Part shown: positions 44,301 through 57,500 of the stretch, in pieces
How positions within the stretch are numbered: position 1 is the first letter of the stretch
Layout of the letters: every line of letters starts with the position of its first letter
Source: Sitta carolinensis
Lineage: Eukaryota > Chordata > Aves > Passeriformes > Sittidae
Assembly: GCA_032173965.1 (NCBI GenBank)
Contig: JAVUNC010000004.1
Location: forward strand, 60,799,501-60,863,500
Reading direction: 5' to 3'
Length of the DNA: 64,000 nt
Notes under the pieces: generated by a model
Database searches by the model: none
What the model saw: only the letters and a program-made list of their open reading frames with translations
Told to the model about the DNA's origin: nothing
Program-made: the position numbers and the translations under genes

Positions 44301-47300
44301 TCTTCAGCAGTATTCTGTGATTTGACCTGTAGCTGGGAGAGGTACAGTGTGATCAGATGTACCTCTGAGGCCGTGCCTATGCTTGCTCCTCATTTCAGTT
44401 TTTTTACACCATGTAAACAAAGCTTTTCCAGCAAAGAGAAGACCCAGTGTATTCAGTGTTCTTAGCAATCAGTATCAATCAAGTTCTACAACAGTGCTTG
44501 AATTAGGAAGGAGACAGAAGTGTAGCAAGTCATTACAAGAAGAAATTTCATCAGGGAAGCAAATTCATTACAGGAAACAGCATCACGGCTGGCTGGAGAA
44601 CAAATTAGTTGAAAGAGAAAGGAAAAACTGGACTGAATCATGTCTTTTGTCACTCAACTTGCTAGTTGCTCCAGCTAAAAGCAGGAAGCCAGTGTCTACA
44701 TGGAGTGTGACGGAGGAAAGTTTAATAACAGTATTATGATTGTGCAGTTCTCGCCGGTGCACATGCAGACCGGTGGAGCTGGCACAGAAGAGTTTCTTTG
44801 TTGTCCATCTGTTGTGCACATGTTTATTTGCTTTTTCTCTTTCCTCTTTGTCAGCATTTTGCTACAGAATATGTTTTGATATGGAAGTAGTTTGACCAGT
44901 AATGCACAAACCCCCAAACTATTCATATAATTATTTGGACATCTGATTAAAAAAACATCACAGCAGATTTTTTTCAAAAATTTTGAAGTTAAAGGCCCAC
45001 TGGGAAAGATTTGCTGGTGGAGATGTCAACAGCTACTTTGTCTTTTGCCCATGGTTTAGCTTCTTTACTTGAAAAACTCAGTGTAACTAAAGATGAATAC
45101 ATGTGATTTTCTCTGTTTTTCTTGAGTCCTCGTAGAGGGCAGATATGTGTTGCACTTGATTTATTCTAGAGGAACATTTCACATAAGACTCTTCTGTAGT
45201 AGAAGTTATCAGTATGCAGTGAGCTTCTAACTTGTGCTCTACTGAGGCTTCCAGAGCTGTACATCACAGAGGAGCAGTGCCAGTAGAGGACTTTCAGAGA
45301 GTTGCCAAGGAAGGTGATGAGTTAGATCAGAAAATGCCCCACAGGGTAGGTCCAGGGAAAACCACCTGTGAGATAGTGTCATTGGAGAGAGGAAGGAGAA
45401 GTAGGAAGGAAGGAGTGGGGCAGTAGATAGTACCATGTCTGTATTACCCCAAAGGTTAGCAGCTTCTGCTTGTGTGTGGGAGTGGTCAGGCTCAACATTA
45501 CCCTTGGCATCTATCAGATTGTTGTTTTCTTTAATTAATTTGTTTTGTTTCCATTAATTGTCTGGGCCCATTTCTGTTTCTTTCACGTGCTCGATTTATT
45601 CAGCAGTTTGAGTGCCTGTAGGTATAGTATGTGGGGAGCAGATTTGGTTCTGGTCCCTTGAAAATCAATGGAAATATTTCACTTGTTGGGTTTTATTGAG
45701 GAAACACCACTAAGCCCTTTGTCTCTATTGAGCTACATACTGTAAAAACAGTAGGTTGAATTCCTAGTCCACTGATTGCGGTACACAGGGAGGGAAGTTG
45801 GCTGATGAGAGGCCTCACCTGCCCTAAGGTCTGTGCTAACCAACTGTACCCTGATTAGCGTTTGACAGGCACACAGCGAACACTGTAAGACAAGAAACAT
45901 ACCCAGGGCTGGCTTGTCTGCTTGCTGAGGGAAGGGCCACTTAGTCATGTGTCAGAAATACTCAGCTGGAAGAACATCACCAGCCAAAATTATTAGGATG
46001 TGGAAACAATGTGAATGTTCTTTTCTGAAGAAAATCAAATCTAAATAAGGACTTCTGCTTGCAGTTTCTTTAACCTTCCAAGAACAGTATTCCTCTTCAC
46101 TTTGTTCACTGCCAAATTTTTACAGTTATCAGTAGTCTTATTCTAATGGAGAACCAAGAATTGGAACTGATAAAACAAGTAACAGAGTTAGAAATTTGGT
46201 TTCATTGGTCCAGGTCATGATTGCATCCTTCTGATGTCACTCACAAAGAGCCTTGTCATAGGAAGAGGTCTGGTTTCTGCCCCAGCAAAGAATAAGGAAT
46301 AATTACCAAAAAATTGGGAGAAACAAAGCTCTTTCCAACATCCTTTCTATTTACTTGTCAGAAAATTCTATAAGATAAGGTAGTCTTTTATCTTTTTGAA
46401 AACAATTTAGCCGAGTCTCTTTAATTAAGGATTTTAATATGTGGAGAATCTCCAATATTAAGAGAAAATACTCTCAAATATATAGAATTTTAATGAGAGG
46501 AATGATAAATACATAGCAATCTGAGTGTGCAAATGGATCCTAAATTATAAAAAGAACAAGTGAAAGTCATTATATTTTCAATTGAGATACAGTATAGGAA
46601 ACAAATTTAAGAATGTTCCCAGTTAATAATTTAAGTTGTGAAGACTGCTATTGCATTCAGCCAAAAAATAGATGTTACGTTTTCTGTTTTGTTAGTAAAA
46701 CTCAGTTTTTCTCTAGGTAACTTAAGTTCTTCTAGGAAGAATGTAGCAAAGTATTCAGAAATATCTAGTTTCTTTATACATGCAGTAATTTCCACTAGTA
46801 AAGGATGTTTTTTCCAAAGCTTATTTTTTTCAGTTGTGCAATAATTTTAACAGTCTAGGGAGTTTGTTTTGTTTGGGGTTTTGGGGGTTTTTTTTAGCTT
46901 GGGTTTGATTTTTCTTTAAGGAGTTTTGAGTGTTTTTTTTAAAGATTATTTAATGCAGATTTCCTGTTAATGTCCAAAAACCAAATTATTTTTCTTGCAT
47001 AATGTGATGAGTAATTTAGGGATTATTTTATTACTATGTATCCGTGAGTTATACACACTTATTTATATTTAAAGAGCATTTTTGTAAGCAGTTGTTTGCT
47101 AGCAGGTATATTTCGCTGCAAGAAATTAAAAATGCTTCTAGGAAGACCTGGTTTTGCTGGATAATATACAAAAACTTCATAATGCAGACAAAAATATTTT
47201 TTTTGGCAGCTAAACGCAATGAAAACTGTGCAGACCACAAAGAGTCTAGGTGTGTTCTTTGGGACCTGCAGAAATCTGTCCTCTGTTTTCTTTCTTCATT

Positions 47301-48769
47301 TGTAACTATACTTTGGTTGGGAGTGGCTTAAGAAATAGAAGGTGTGGTTTTCTTTTTCTTGAGGCACCAGATAAGGTGGGTAATGTGATAAGAGAGGGTG
47401 TGAGGGCTCGGGCTGTTTGTAAGGAGGGCACTGCAGTTTAGTAGGGATTGGCAATTTGGCGTAGCTCATAGTTCAGTGCCAGGTGGAGGTACAGGCAAAC
47501 TAGCTTGGAATAAGCTGAGGCACAAGGAATAGTGTAGCAGTAGAAGCATTTTCCTCTGCTCCTTCTTCAGCTGGGCTCAGCTGGTTCCAGCACTGCCACA
47601 GTGCTTCTGGCAGGTGCTGCACGGAGCTCATGGAGCTGTGCCCTGACGTTGCCTGCAGCAGCTCTACCTCTTCAGGATGCTCCACGGGAGACCTGTTGGA
47701 GCAGGTGTTCCTCCACACATCCTTCTAGGTCTGCTCCAAGAGCAGCATGAAGCTGTCACAGAGTTTGGCTGCAGCAGCTTTGGGCAGAAGGAGTCCCAAT
47801 GCCAGTCAGCAGCCACGGTGTCCATCTGAAATCAGAATCTGTTCTGCTGGAGTTGCAAAGGGACGAAACCAAAAACCTGATAATTTTGAAAAAATAATGG
47901 TGATACCCTCATAATAGATCTTGAACAGAATCTAAAAATTGATATTTAAAGTCTGGCATAAGTGGAGTGGCGAATTTTAGCTTTAAACAGTAAGAATAAT
48001 TGTTTCTGCAACATCCTAAGAAACTGTAAGAAGATGGGGGGGTGACAGAAGAAAGAAAAAGGAATTATCACATTAGCAATTTTGCACTCAGTTCCAGAGA
48101 CCACAGTAACATGTGCCATGGGCTGCCTGAATATCAGTAAATCTGCACACAGGTTCATCTCGGTTACAAAAGTTTCCTGTGATGCAGCCACAAGTAAAAC
48201 AGTGTTTTTATGAAGATACATGAAGATCTACACGTGTCAGACAAGGATATCTGACTTCGCTGAAGCCTTCAGCCTAAACTTTCCATAGACCCAGGCTTTT
48301 CCTTGATGTATCTTTTTAGTATCCTCTCAGAAATTACAAACGGATTTTGGAGCTTGCCTGATTGTTGCCTCAGACAATTTCTGTGCATTTGCTTTTTTCA
48401 GCCTGATGTGTGTGTTACTGGTGCCCTCTTACCTCTCAGAAACATTTTACATCCTCATATAAAAAGAGCAGCAAGCACAAAAACTGATTTGATGAAAGGG
48501 GAGAGAAGACACAGTAAATTTTCATTAACTTGTAAGAATGTGTTTCCCAGAGCAACAGTTTAGAAATTGCACGTCTGCAGGGCCCAGACTACTCCAGACC
48601 AGTAAATCAGACTTAGAGATTGGTAAGAGATGAGACCCTTGTGTGGCATGCTGACAGAGGGCCAACTTCCAGCCTTGCTACATGGTTACACCAAGACACA
48701 TAAGAGACCAGAATCCAACCCAAAATGTACTTCCCCACTACTGTGTGATTATAAGGTAAAGATGACTGG

Positions 48770-48829
48770 TATGACCCATAGAAATTATAGAGGAAACTGT
48801 ATGACTCAAGGAAATTATAGAGCATTAGC
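48770..48829. repeat. 30-bp imperfect tandem duplication
   Basis: TATGACCCATAGAAATTATA (48770) and TATGACTCAAGGAAATTATA (48800) repeat at a period of 30, each continuing GAG. This is a local duplication in the probable 3' UTR. Confidence 0.8.
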
Positions 48830-49212
48830 CAACAGCCATTTTGGCAGCTCAGTATAACCCCCCCCTTGAAGAATGCTAGAAGTAAAATCCTGGCCATGGA
48901 GTAGTCATTCAGATTTTTTACTTTTATTCCAATTTCTAGGAAACACAGGACAGGAGGGGAGGCTGTTTATGTTATTTAGAGATTGGCATAACAGTTTTCC
49001 CAGTGTAAGAGAGCAAGTCAGCTATACTGCTTACAAAAATGGGAGAATCCTAGTAGACAAATTATTTTTTGTGTTCATGTCTCTTCCCCTTCAAGGCACA
49101 AACCTTCATTAGTAAATAACCAATTTAGACTCTTGCTGCCCTCAGGAGTAGTCTGCAGGGAGGCACCACAGGTCTTTACAGGATTGGAATTTACATGCAC
49201 TATTCTCAAAGG

Positions 49213-49218
49213 AATAAA
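49213..49218 (+). promoter_or_regulatory. Candidate poly(A) signal AATAAA (weaker)
   Basis: An AATAAA about 6.2 kb after the TULP4 stop, followed within 60 bp by T/GT-rich sequence (TTTTGTCTTTGTATT). It is a possible proximal polyadenylation site. Confidence 0.35.
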
Positions 49219-50729
49219 ATTTATTACTACTTCTGAACAACGGTCTATGTGAATTATTTTGTCTTTGTATTTATTTAATTTTTTTCTTTAAAAGTCCCAC
49301 AGAGATGTTTTAAGATGAAAAGCCTGCTTTCCCTGTTGCCTGATATCACTGAAGATGTATCAGGCGTTCCTTTGGGTGGTTTGATTGTCGCTGCATCTAG
49401 AAAATTTTCAGGGCAAAAGCAATTAATGAAACAAAAGAGTGAAATAAGATTCAGTGAAGCAATTCTTGCTAAGAAAACTGAAAGCTTCACCCTTTAACTT
49501 TCAATTTTGCAAATGAATCAGTAGCGAGAAATTTTTGTCTCAAGGCATATTGATTGTTTGGGAGCACTGTGTGCAAGTGCACTGGTTTGCTGACACAGAG
49601 CTGACGGCAGGATCAAGAAAACATAATTTTGTGAGACAAAATTAAATAAATGAAAACACCAAATACTTACCTATCCAGAGTGTTCAATGAAAAAAATCAG
49701 TGTGATGTCAAAGCCTGCCAGTCTGTTCTTAATCCTCTGGTTTACAATTTTAAAATGTGGACTGATTCAGCAATTCTAAATCCTGACGAAGGTTGTCTAT
49801 ATTTGGAATTTTATCTGACTGGCCAAGTAGATGGCTTAAGATACAGGTAAAGAATGAAGTAATAATAAAAGAGAAACATTTTGGAACAGTGTGTAGACAC
49901 CTGACTTGAAAGTATTTCACAGGAATAATGCTCGGCCAGTAATTCTTACCTATGTTGTTTGAAGCTGTTTGTTCAGAACTTTTCAAACTTTCCCTTTGTT
50001 TCTTTAGTTTGCTGGATACTTGTTTTGCCTTTGGTTGCTTTTCAGTTCTGTTTCACTATTTCAGTATTCACAGCTTCTTTTTCTGTTTCTGTGTTGTGTG
50101 TTTGGGGAAGGGTATGTCTGTTCAAGATCTCGTTGTTTATTGTAGATAAAATATATGGTGTTGTGGAATAGCATGGGGATGCATTCGATTGAAAAGGCAC
50201 TGTAGTGTTTCCTGAAAAAGAAGGGGAGTTGCATTTGTTTATAAATGCATTATTTTGGTACTATAACTTTGAAAGTGATTTGGGATTTTATTTTTCTTTG
50301 GTTTGTTTTTTTCTTTTAATTTTTCTTTTAAATTTAATGAGCATAGAGTCATGCAGGTGCATGCATTCTTAAGTGAGCAAGCCCAGCATGTTTTTCTTAA
50401 AGCTTTTGAAAATTTGGTACACCATTTGTGATCTTTACTTATCTAGACTATTTTTTAATTTTACTTTTTTTGAATCTCCCTTTTTTTTTCTCCTGAATAT
50501 ACCATGGTATACTTGGTTTCCATTGTACTTAAAAACTACCCTGATCTGCCTCTCCTTTTATGTATTTTGTGTAATAGATTTTGCAGGAGGTGCCTAGAAA
50601 GTATTGTTGGTTTCCCTATAAAAGTGTGGTTTGTCCAGATTCTTTACTGTCTACATGATTGAGAGATGGACTGATTGCCCTATTTTTCCTTGATGATTTG
50701 GAGTTGTAAGAGTTGTCCAGCTGTTGCTT

Positions 50730-50735
50730 AATAAA
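50730..50735 (+). promoter_or_regulatory. TULP4: Best candidate poly(A) signal for TULP4
   Basis: AATAAA within GCTTAATAAAATTTTGCAG, followed about 20 bp later by a strong GT-rich downstream element (GCTGATTTGTTTCTGTTGC). The preceding kilobase is T-rich in the manner of a vertebrate 3' UTR end. It lies about 7.7 kb after the stop codon and before the first LINE fossil. Confidence 0.5.
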
Positions 50736-50759
50736 ATTTTGCAGACTAGAAAGTTGCTG

Positions 50760-51369
50760 ATTTGTTTCTGTTGCATTCTGCATCTTGTCAAGCACCTTAA
50801 ATATTTTTAAAGCAGATGATAAATCGGTGCTGGAACAACCTGAATAATAACCAGCCAGATGCCACTAAGCTTTCTCTTTTCAGCAACCTGAACGTGGCAC
50901 GTGTACCAGCCCCCTCATATGTTGTGTCATTCACGTGGGAGGATGGATGGCAAAGATTTTGTGGTGGTAATGTTCCTATCTGCCTGGGTATCAGCTGGTT
51001 CTTGTGATATTTCTACCCTGCTTGCTTTCCTTTTTAAGGAAATTGCTTTTGGGGGTTGTGGTACCTCTCATTTTGTCATTGATAAAATGAAAACCGTAAC
51101 ATGACTGCAAGGGCTTTCCTCTGTCCTGTCATCTTTAACAACAAATGCTATGAAAGCCAGTGTTTATTCTCTGGTTTCTTTTTTTAAAAGTATTTTGGGA
51201 ACAAAGAAGACAACAAAAAAGGTGGTAAAGTAGCTTACCTTGCCTGATAAACATTCCAGATACGGCACAAATGAGAAAATCCTGGCATAGATCCTCATAA
51301 TGGAACCAGGTTGTAGTTGTGCAGGAGTCTGTGCTGTATCCTCACCTCTATACCGTATTCTTGGGTGGC
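50760..51369. other. Stretch without recognised features
   Basis: About 600 bp between the candidate poly(A) site and the first LINE fossil. It has only short chance open frames, and I recognise nothing in it. Confidence 0.6.
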
Positions 51370-52230
51370 CTAGAAAAAGTTTGAACATTGAGCTACAAAG
51401 TTTACTGATGATGTGAATTATTCAAAATAGTAAAGGCAATGGCCAGTTGTCAAGAATCTCAGAAGGTCTTCATGAAACTTGACAGTGAAATGGCATGTGA
51501 AACACAGTGCAGGTAAATGTGAAGTGATGGAAGAAAAACACAATCCTAACTTCACATTTGCAATAGGGATCTCTGCTACTCGGGTAGACCTTTTGACAGA
51601 GTGATAGATAGTGCTCTGAAAACATCAGGTTGGTGCTCAGCAGCAATCAAAAGAGGAAACTAAAATATTGGTAATGATCAGGAAAAGCGCCGACAGCAAA
51701 GCAGAAGATACAGGATTACTGTATAAAATTGCAGTTCACTGCACTTCATGTACTGTGCAGTGCTGGTCCCCTTGCCACAGAAAAGGGAGAGATCTAGAGA
51801 AGATTCACAGAAGTGCAGCAGAAGGCACAAATCAACATCTACGTGAGGAATTAGTGAAGTCTAGAACCCTTCACCCTGGAAAAGAAAACAACTTAAAGGA
51901 ATTGCTAGAGAGCCACCAGAACAGTAGTGTTGAAAGGGGGATAGGGATTAGCTGTTGTCTCTTCCTACCAAAAAACTAGGAACTATAAAATGAAAATAAA
52001 GTGAAATACTAGAGAGGCATAAAGTCAAACAAAAGGAGGAGGTTCTTCAAGGAGGTGACTAGCCAAAGCCACTTTGCCAAAGGATGCTGTGGTACCAGGA
52101 GTTCACCAGAATTCAAAGGCTGGGAAGGTATATGAATGAGAGGTCCACTGGGACACCAAGCAAACTACCACAGGAGTTGAAAGTTCCCTGAGCTAAAAAT
52201 AGTCAGATGCTGACAGACTATTAGGGGAAA
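51370..52230 (+). mobile_element. Old CR1/L3-type LINE fossil, 3' part
   Basis: The order of landmarks matches the end of a CR1/L3-group LINE. AAGTTTACTGATGATGTGAA resembles the degenerate reverse-transcriptase C-terminal stretch 'KFADD'. GCAGGTAAATGTGAAGTGATGG is the degenerate 'CK V M H' region. GTGCAGTGCTGGTCCCC then GAAGATTCACAGAAGTGCAG and GGAGGTTCTTCAAGGAGG are the late ORF2 / 3' landmarks. All frames are broken and divergence is high, which points to an insertion older than the CR1 in the intron. The open frame at 51668-51979 lies inside it and is not a gene. Edges are approximate. Confidence 0.7.
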
Positions 52231-54522
52231 TACCGTGTGAACTTGCTCTGTTGTCATTCTTCCTGAGGAATTTGCAAATGGCAATGGTAGGAGACAAAGC
52301 ACTGGGCTTTACTGGAATTTCACTGTGAACGATGGTCACTGTACATCAGCCTTTCTAAACCTGGAGTGTCAGGCTTTGGAAGAGGAGAAAGGGAAGGCTC
52401 TCAACCTCGTGTCCGAACGCTTTGCACTGCAGCTGTGAAAAGTCCTCTCCTGGCTTGGGGAAGGAGTGCTGGGGCTCTGCCAGCCTTCATTAAATCTCCC
52501 TTAGCCCAGCTAAGGGATGTATACCAGGGTTATCTGATAAGTTTTCAGATCAAATTGGACTTGTACAAAAATGCAGAAATTATAAAATTATTTGTTAAGT
52601 TTGGAGACAGAAATGGAACAGGAATATAGCTTTTGGTCATGGCACTCTGCTTTGGCCCCTTGCTTTTTTTCTTTGCCTTTGTATTTGGCCAGGTGAGCTG
52701 AGATGATTATCACAGTTTCCCTTTAGATCAAGGTTCCAGAAGTTTTCAAGTTTTTCCTTCTTTGTGAAGGATATTGACTTAAAATACAGTCATCTTCTGC
52801 TTCCCTGCCCTTTTTGTGTTAATTTGGGGGTGTTCTGGCAGCTGCAGCACTGATTAATTGATTCAGTCACGGTAACAGTCTGTATCTGCTTTGCTCAAGG
52901 GAACTGAGCAAGTGCAGTTTGGTTTGTTGTTCCAGAAGGTCGGTTTTGGAATGCCCCTTTCTGCTGGGTGCAACCAGCTAAATTAACACATGTTGTCACT
53001 TGCAGTTTGTAAATATACATCAAGCTTGTTGCATCACCTTCTCCACGTGTTGGAACAGAAATGTGAATAAAAGAACACTGGAGCTGTAAGTGGCTCTGGA
53101 GAGAAGAGGCATGAAAGGAAGCAAACAGATCTGGGGAGGTGGTTTGCTGTGGGGAGAGTGCTACTCAAACATGCCTGCCTGGAAGTAGCAGGCGATGCAA
53201 ATGCAAAATTTATCAGTAACAGGGGCTGTAGCAAACAAATAAAAATGTAGACCTTTAGGAAAATACCCTAGGAAGGTTCCGTGATTGTTTTCTTGCCTTG
53301 TAGAGGGATTAATAGCATTTGCTTATTCTTATTTATATATGAATGTGGTTGTTGTTGATAGTAGTCCAATCTTGTTTTTATGATTTGAGTGATCACAAGG
53401 GTGATTTATGCCTACTGCTGCCTGTTGTAGAGGTCAGGATGTGCAGACACTGAGGGAGCAATATTTAATCCAGGGCTTTTAAAAGACAAGCTGGTAATAC
53501 AGCAATTATACATATAATGTACAATAAATAACTACTGGCTAGATCATGAACTTTTTCACCAAGACAGGTTATTGCTGTCGATGTTCTCTCAGCAATGACA
53601 TATTCCATTTTATATTGGTATTCCTATCAAAATAACCATCAATAATAAAATAGCAATCTTTACTTACTGTTATTTTTTTCAAAAGCAGCCCAGCTTTCAT
53701 TATACCATTTTAACGGGATAGGAAGCTAAATAATTACCTAGTTGTGAGAGAGTTGTACAAGATCAGAAAAAAAAAAACCAAACAACAATCCACAACCTGG
53801 AGCACTTCATACCAATCATGATTCATCTCAGACCTTTCATCTTGCTCCTATCCATTATAGATGTCTATTGCATATCCTCATTTTCTGTTGTGTTTAAAAC
53901 TGACAGATTTCAAATCTTTCTTAGATCAAAGGGAAGTCTATTCATCTGAGGGAATGTTTTGCTTTGTTGCATCTCCTGGTACTTCTATCCTTTCCAGCTG
54001 TTCCACATTTTCTTCTATTTATCACTTCCCCATGGATAAGGAGTAATGTTAGATTTGAGCTCCAGGAAAGAAACATTTCTTTGTTTTCCTTTCTCATTGC
54101 TCTCCATGTTAGTAGTCCTCTCTCTTAAAACAAGACCTTAGTCATTCCCTTTGTTGCACATTTTTTATGAGATTAATTTCTTCCTTTTTCTTTCAAAGCC
54201 ATTTAGCTATTTTTAACTTTTTTTTTTTTTTTTTTTTTTTTTTTGTAATCTGAAAGAATGTTTATTTTAGAGAAGAGTCTGTATAAGGCAGTTACAGCAA
54301 AAGGAAGATGCTAAAGATTATTTAAACATCATGGAGTTTTCTAATAGCCTCATCCGAAGAAGTCATGTAACTGTGATTTGACTTTTAAGTGACTTCTCTC
54401 TATCATTTATGATTTTTCTAATGAGGAAAGCATCCTTGTTTTCCTCAGATCCATGAAAATACCTTAGGATTTTTGTCCTTGAGCTGTGGCAGCTAGTGTC
54501 ATCTGAGTTGACAAAAAGCATA
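52231..54522. other. Intergenic stretch with one copy of a dispersed direct repeat and a T-run
   Basis: AT-rich sequence without a recognisable gene. It contains the first copy of a 46-bp direct repeat (52991-53036) and a 27-base T-run (54218-54244). The second repeat copy starts at its end (54523). Confidence 0.6.
52991..53036 (+). repeat. Dispersed direct repeat, copy 1 (46 bp)
   Basis: It starts TGTTGTCACTTGCAGTTTGT and ends CAAGCTTGTTGCATCA. It matches copy 2 at 54523-54568 at 43 of 46 positions without gaps. The source family is unknown. Confidence 0.85.
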
Positions 54523-54568
54523 TGTTGTCACTTGTAGTTTGTAAATAAACTTCAAGCTTGTTGCATCA
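54523..54568 (+). repeat. Dispersed direct repeat, copy 2 (46 bp)
   Basis: It starts TGTTGTCACTTGTAGTTTGT and ends CAAGCTTGTTGCATCA, in the same orientation as copy 1, 1532 bp downstream. Weaker similarity may extend a few bases upstream (CATGTTG / TATGTTG). Confidence 0.85.
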
Positions 54569-57500
54569 TTTTAACAGATTTTATTTGTATGGCTTAGAGG
54601 GTCTCGAAAGCCAAGATTCCAGTTTTGTTCATAAACCCACTGCTACTATTGCTGTTTATGTGATACTAGTAATTTTATCTGAAGCTTAAACAATATACAG
54701 GTATTAGCAGATTTGTGTCAAAAGAACACAAGTGGGAAAAGAGAGAAGACATCTTTCTAAAACCTACATCACATACATTTCCTTTCAGGAATTTCTCTAT
54801 TTCTCCCTTTTAAGAAAGGGAATGAAATCTTGAAGTCAGAGAACAAAGTCTAACAAACGCTCTTAAAAGGAGATATGATTGAATAAAATGCAGTTAAAAA
54901 CCCCAGAAATTTGGAAATGGAGTGACTACAATCAAATGGGCTGAGATGAAATGAAGAGCAGTGAAAAGCACCACTTGCCAAAATTATTCCAATTCAAATC
55001 CTGAAATGAGGGAAGAAAGGTAAATAGAGAGGAGAAAAACGTGAAGAAATGAAATGCTAAAAAAAGGGGGAAATTCTGAAACCAAGTGAAAACAAGAAGT
55101 TCAAGGAAATGCACCAAGGAATGACAGGAAGTGCAGGGAAATGGACCGAAACTTGTCCATTAATCCTCATTGAAACCACAGGATTTCATTCCCTTTCCTG
55201 AGAGGCAGGCCATAAACTGAGAGATCATCATCCACAATTAGATTCCACTTTTGGAGATGATGGAAAACTCAAGCAAGAGTAAAATGACACAGACTAAGAC
55301 ACTATCAGCAGAAGCGCTGCAGTTTGTGCATAACAAAAATGTTCTCCAAAGAGCAAGGCAGTAAATCTGAGAAAGGAGAGGTTTCTGGGAAGTCAGGGAA
55401 GATGGGATGGGGGACCAGTGGCATGTGAGGCAGAATGTCAAGTAAGGACAAAGAACGTCCTGCGTGGAGGCATGAGCATTGCTCACTTGTATTCAGATGT
55501 ATCAATGTAAAATCCACAGTGGTGGTTATCCGTGACATCATCACTAGAAAGATAGTGTCCATCAAAGCTTTTCTTTGTGGATTTTTTTTCTGTGTGAATA
55601 TTAAATGTGAAAATCAAAATACAGTGGTAAATGGTGAGAATGATGGCCTCACATCTAAATATTCTGAAATAGAAAATGTTGCATACTAAGAGCAATTCAC
55701 ATCCCATAAGAAAATACCTTATTCAAAGATAATAAAAATTAACAACCTCATAGAAAGAGTGCTGGCATCTCTGGAGTTATAAGCAAGCTAATGACAAAAA
55801 TCCTAGATGTGCATCTGGATAGGTCTGAAACATAAAAACATGGAATTCATGAAGATAAATCAATATTTATGATGTGCCAAAAGCTATTGCATCAATCTGC
55901 TATGTGTGGATTCCTGAGTGTGAGACACAAAGTTGATAACAATTTCATCAAAAGAACAAATTAAAATTATTTTGACAACGTATGATGTCAAGTCATCAAT
56001 CTTTAAATTGGATCTCTACGTTCTTTTGGAAGAATCTTAGTGTGGCATGCAACTGAGAAGTAATCAGCTGAAGAAATTCAAAAAGCAAGATGTACAATGC
56101 AATTTGCTCTTAAGATTTTTAAGTTAGGTGACAATTACATGAACGAGTTCATAATCATACAATGCAATAGACAGCCATGATTTAACTGATTAACTTTAAG
56201 ACAGCTCATGAAGAGTTAATAAATATGGCTTCAAAATATCAGGTGGGTGTTAAAACTTTGCTAGAAAAGTTTGAGGGCACAGTGGTGCAAATGAGGCAGA
56301 TGCTGTTAATCCATTTACAGCTCAGCCAATTTCCTCTCTGATGTTGTTGAGAAAATATTAAAATCTGTAAGGTTAGGGAAAAAGAGCATAATGACACCAG
56401 GAGGAATTGGTTTAGACATGATTCAGCTGCACAGAAACATCACTATGATGTTTCTAGAATCACTAATCACTAGACATCCAAGTAGAAAAATAAGATGTTT
56501 TCTAGGACCAACAGAAAGAATGGAGTTAGAAAGTACTTGGGAAAGGACACTGGAGGAATTTCCTAGGAAAAATACAAATTGTTGTACAACACAGAGAGAT
56601 CGATTCCCTGTGTATTCCCTAGGCACTGGCAACATTGGATTGTTACAAGTGTGATTCCTGCTGATATCACCATCTCTGTAACTACAGAATAAATTTAATT
56701 CAAAGAATGAAGTGATAGCTAAGTGTTGGCATCATCAGGCCATTAGCACTAGCCAAATGAAGTGCAAAATTCACGGAATGTTTCATATTTCCAAAAGATG
56801 GCAGAAGAAAGAGAAAGATTCAGATTGATGCCACAGAGGGTGCAAAGCATGTGTTCATTTCGAGAACAGAACTGTAGCAATGGAAAAAGGGGTTTAATCC
56901 CATCAGCAGCCCAATCCTCATCAAATTTGTGGCAAAACAAAGACATATTTGTGCTTGAACTTAGCCTGGGATGCAGTTATTTTTTATCTTAGCCCAAAAA
57001 TCTGATGATTGAAGCACAAGCCTGGACAAGATTCGCAGGCATCTGTGAAGTCAGATGCTCCCCTGAGGCTGATGTTTGTGTATCTGAAACAAGCCTGTGA
57101 GTCTTGTTTGGGATGTTAACACTGCTGGGAGCGAGGAAAAGTTGGCAGACGGAAAACTCATGCTGGTGTAGCACCAAGAACTGGAGAGTTCCTGAGATGC
57201 CTTTGAAGCACAGGTGTGGTGAAGCCCTGTGGTGGGCCATGCTCGGTGTCACTCGGTTTCCTGCACCAGCCTTCCTCCCAGAAGGGCTGAAGGAGGTCCC
57301 TGCTGCCTGTGGGCATGCACTGGGCACACTGGCACTGGAATTTGGAGGCACTTCCCACAGTGCAAAGTCCTGTGAGGTGTGGCCAAGCAACTGGCACCCA
57401 GAACAATGTGGACAGGGAGTGGATGCTTGGATCCCCCCCCACGGCTGCCCATCACAGTTATTGTCAGGTGTGTAGTCTGTGCTCACTGTACTTGTCAAAA

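Larger units (their letters stand above)
43016..50755 (+). other. TULP4: Probable TULP4 3' untranslated region
   Basis: Directly after the stop codon follow about 7.7 kb without an exon or a recognisable full transposon, generally AT-rich. Mammalian TULP4 is known for a multi-kilobase 3' UTR, so a long one is expected here. The best end point is the AATAAA at 50730 with a GT-rich element behind it. A weaker AATAAA lies at 49213-49218. The stretch holds a 73-bp tandem duplication (44155-44300) and a 30-bp one (48770-48829). The extent is inferred, since no transcript data are available. Confidence 0.6.

Noticed and set aside
51668..51979. 103-residue + strand open frame
   Set aside because: Lies inside the old CR1/L3-type LINE fossil. 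The residual open stretch is not an intact reverse transcriptase.
56989..57498. 169-residue minus-strand open frame
   Set aside because: No recognisable domain, and several other frames are open in the same GC-richer patch. It looks like a composition effect with no supporting splice or family signal.
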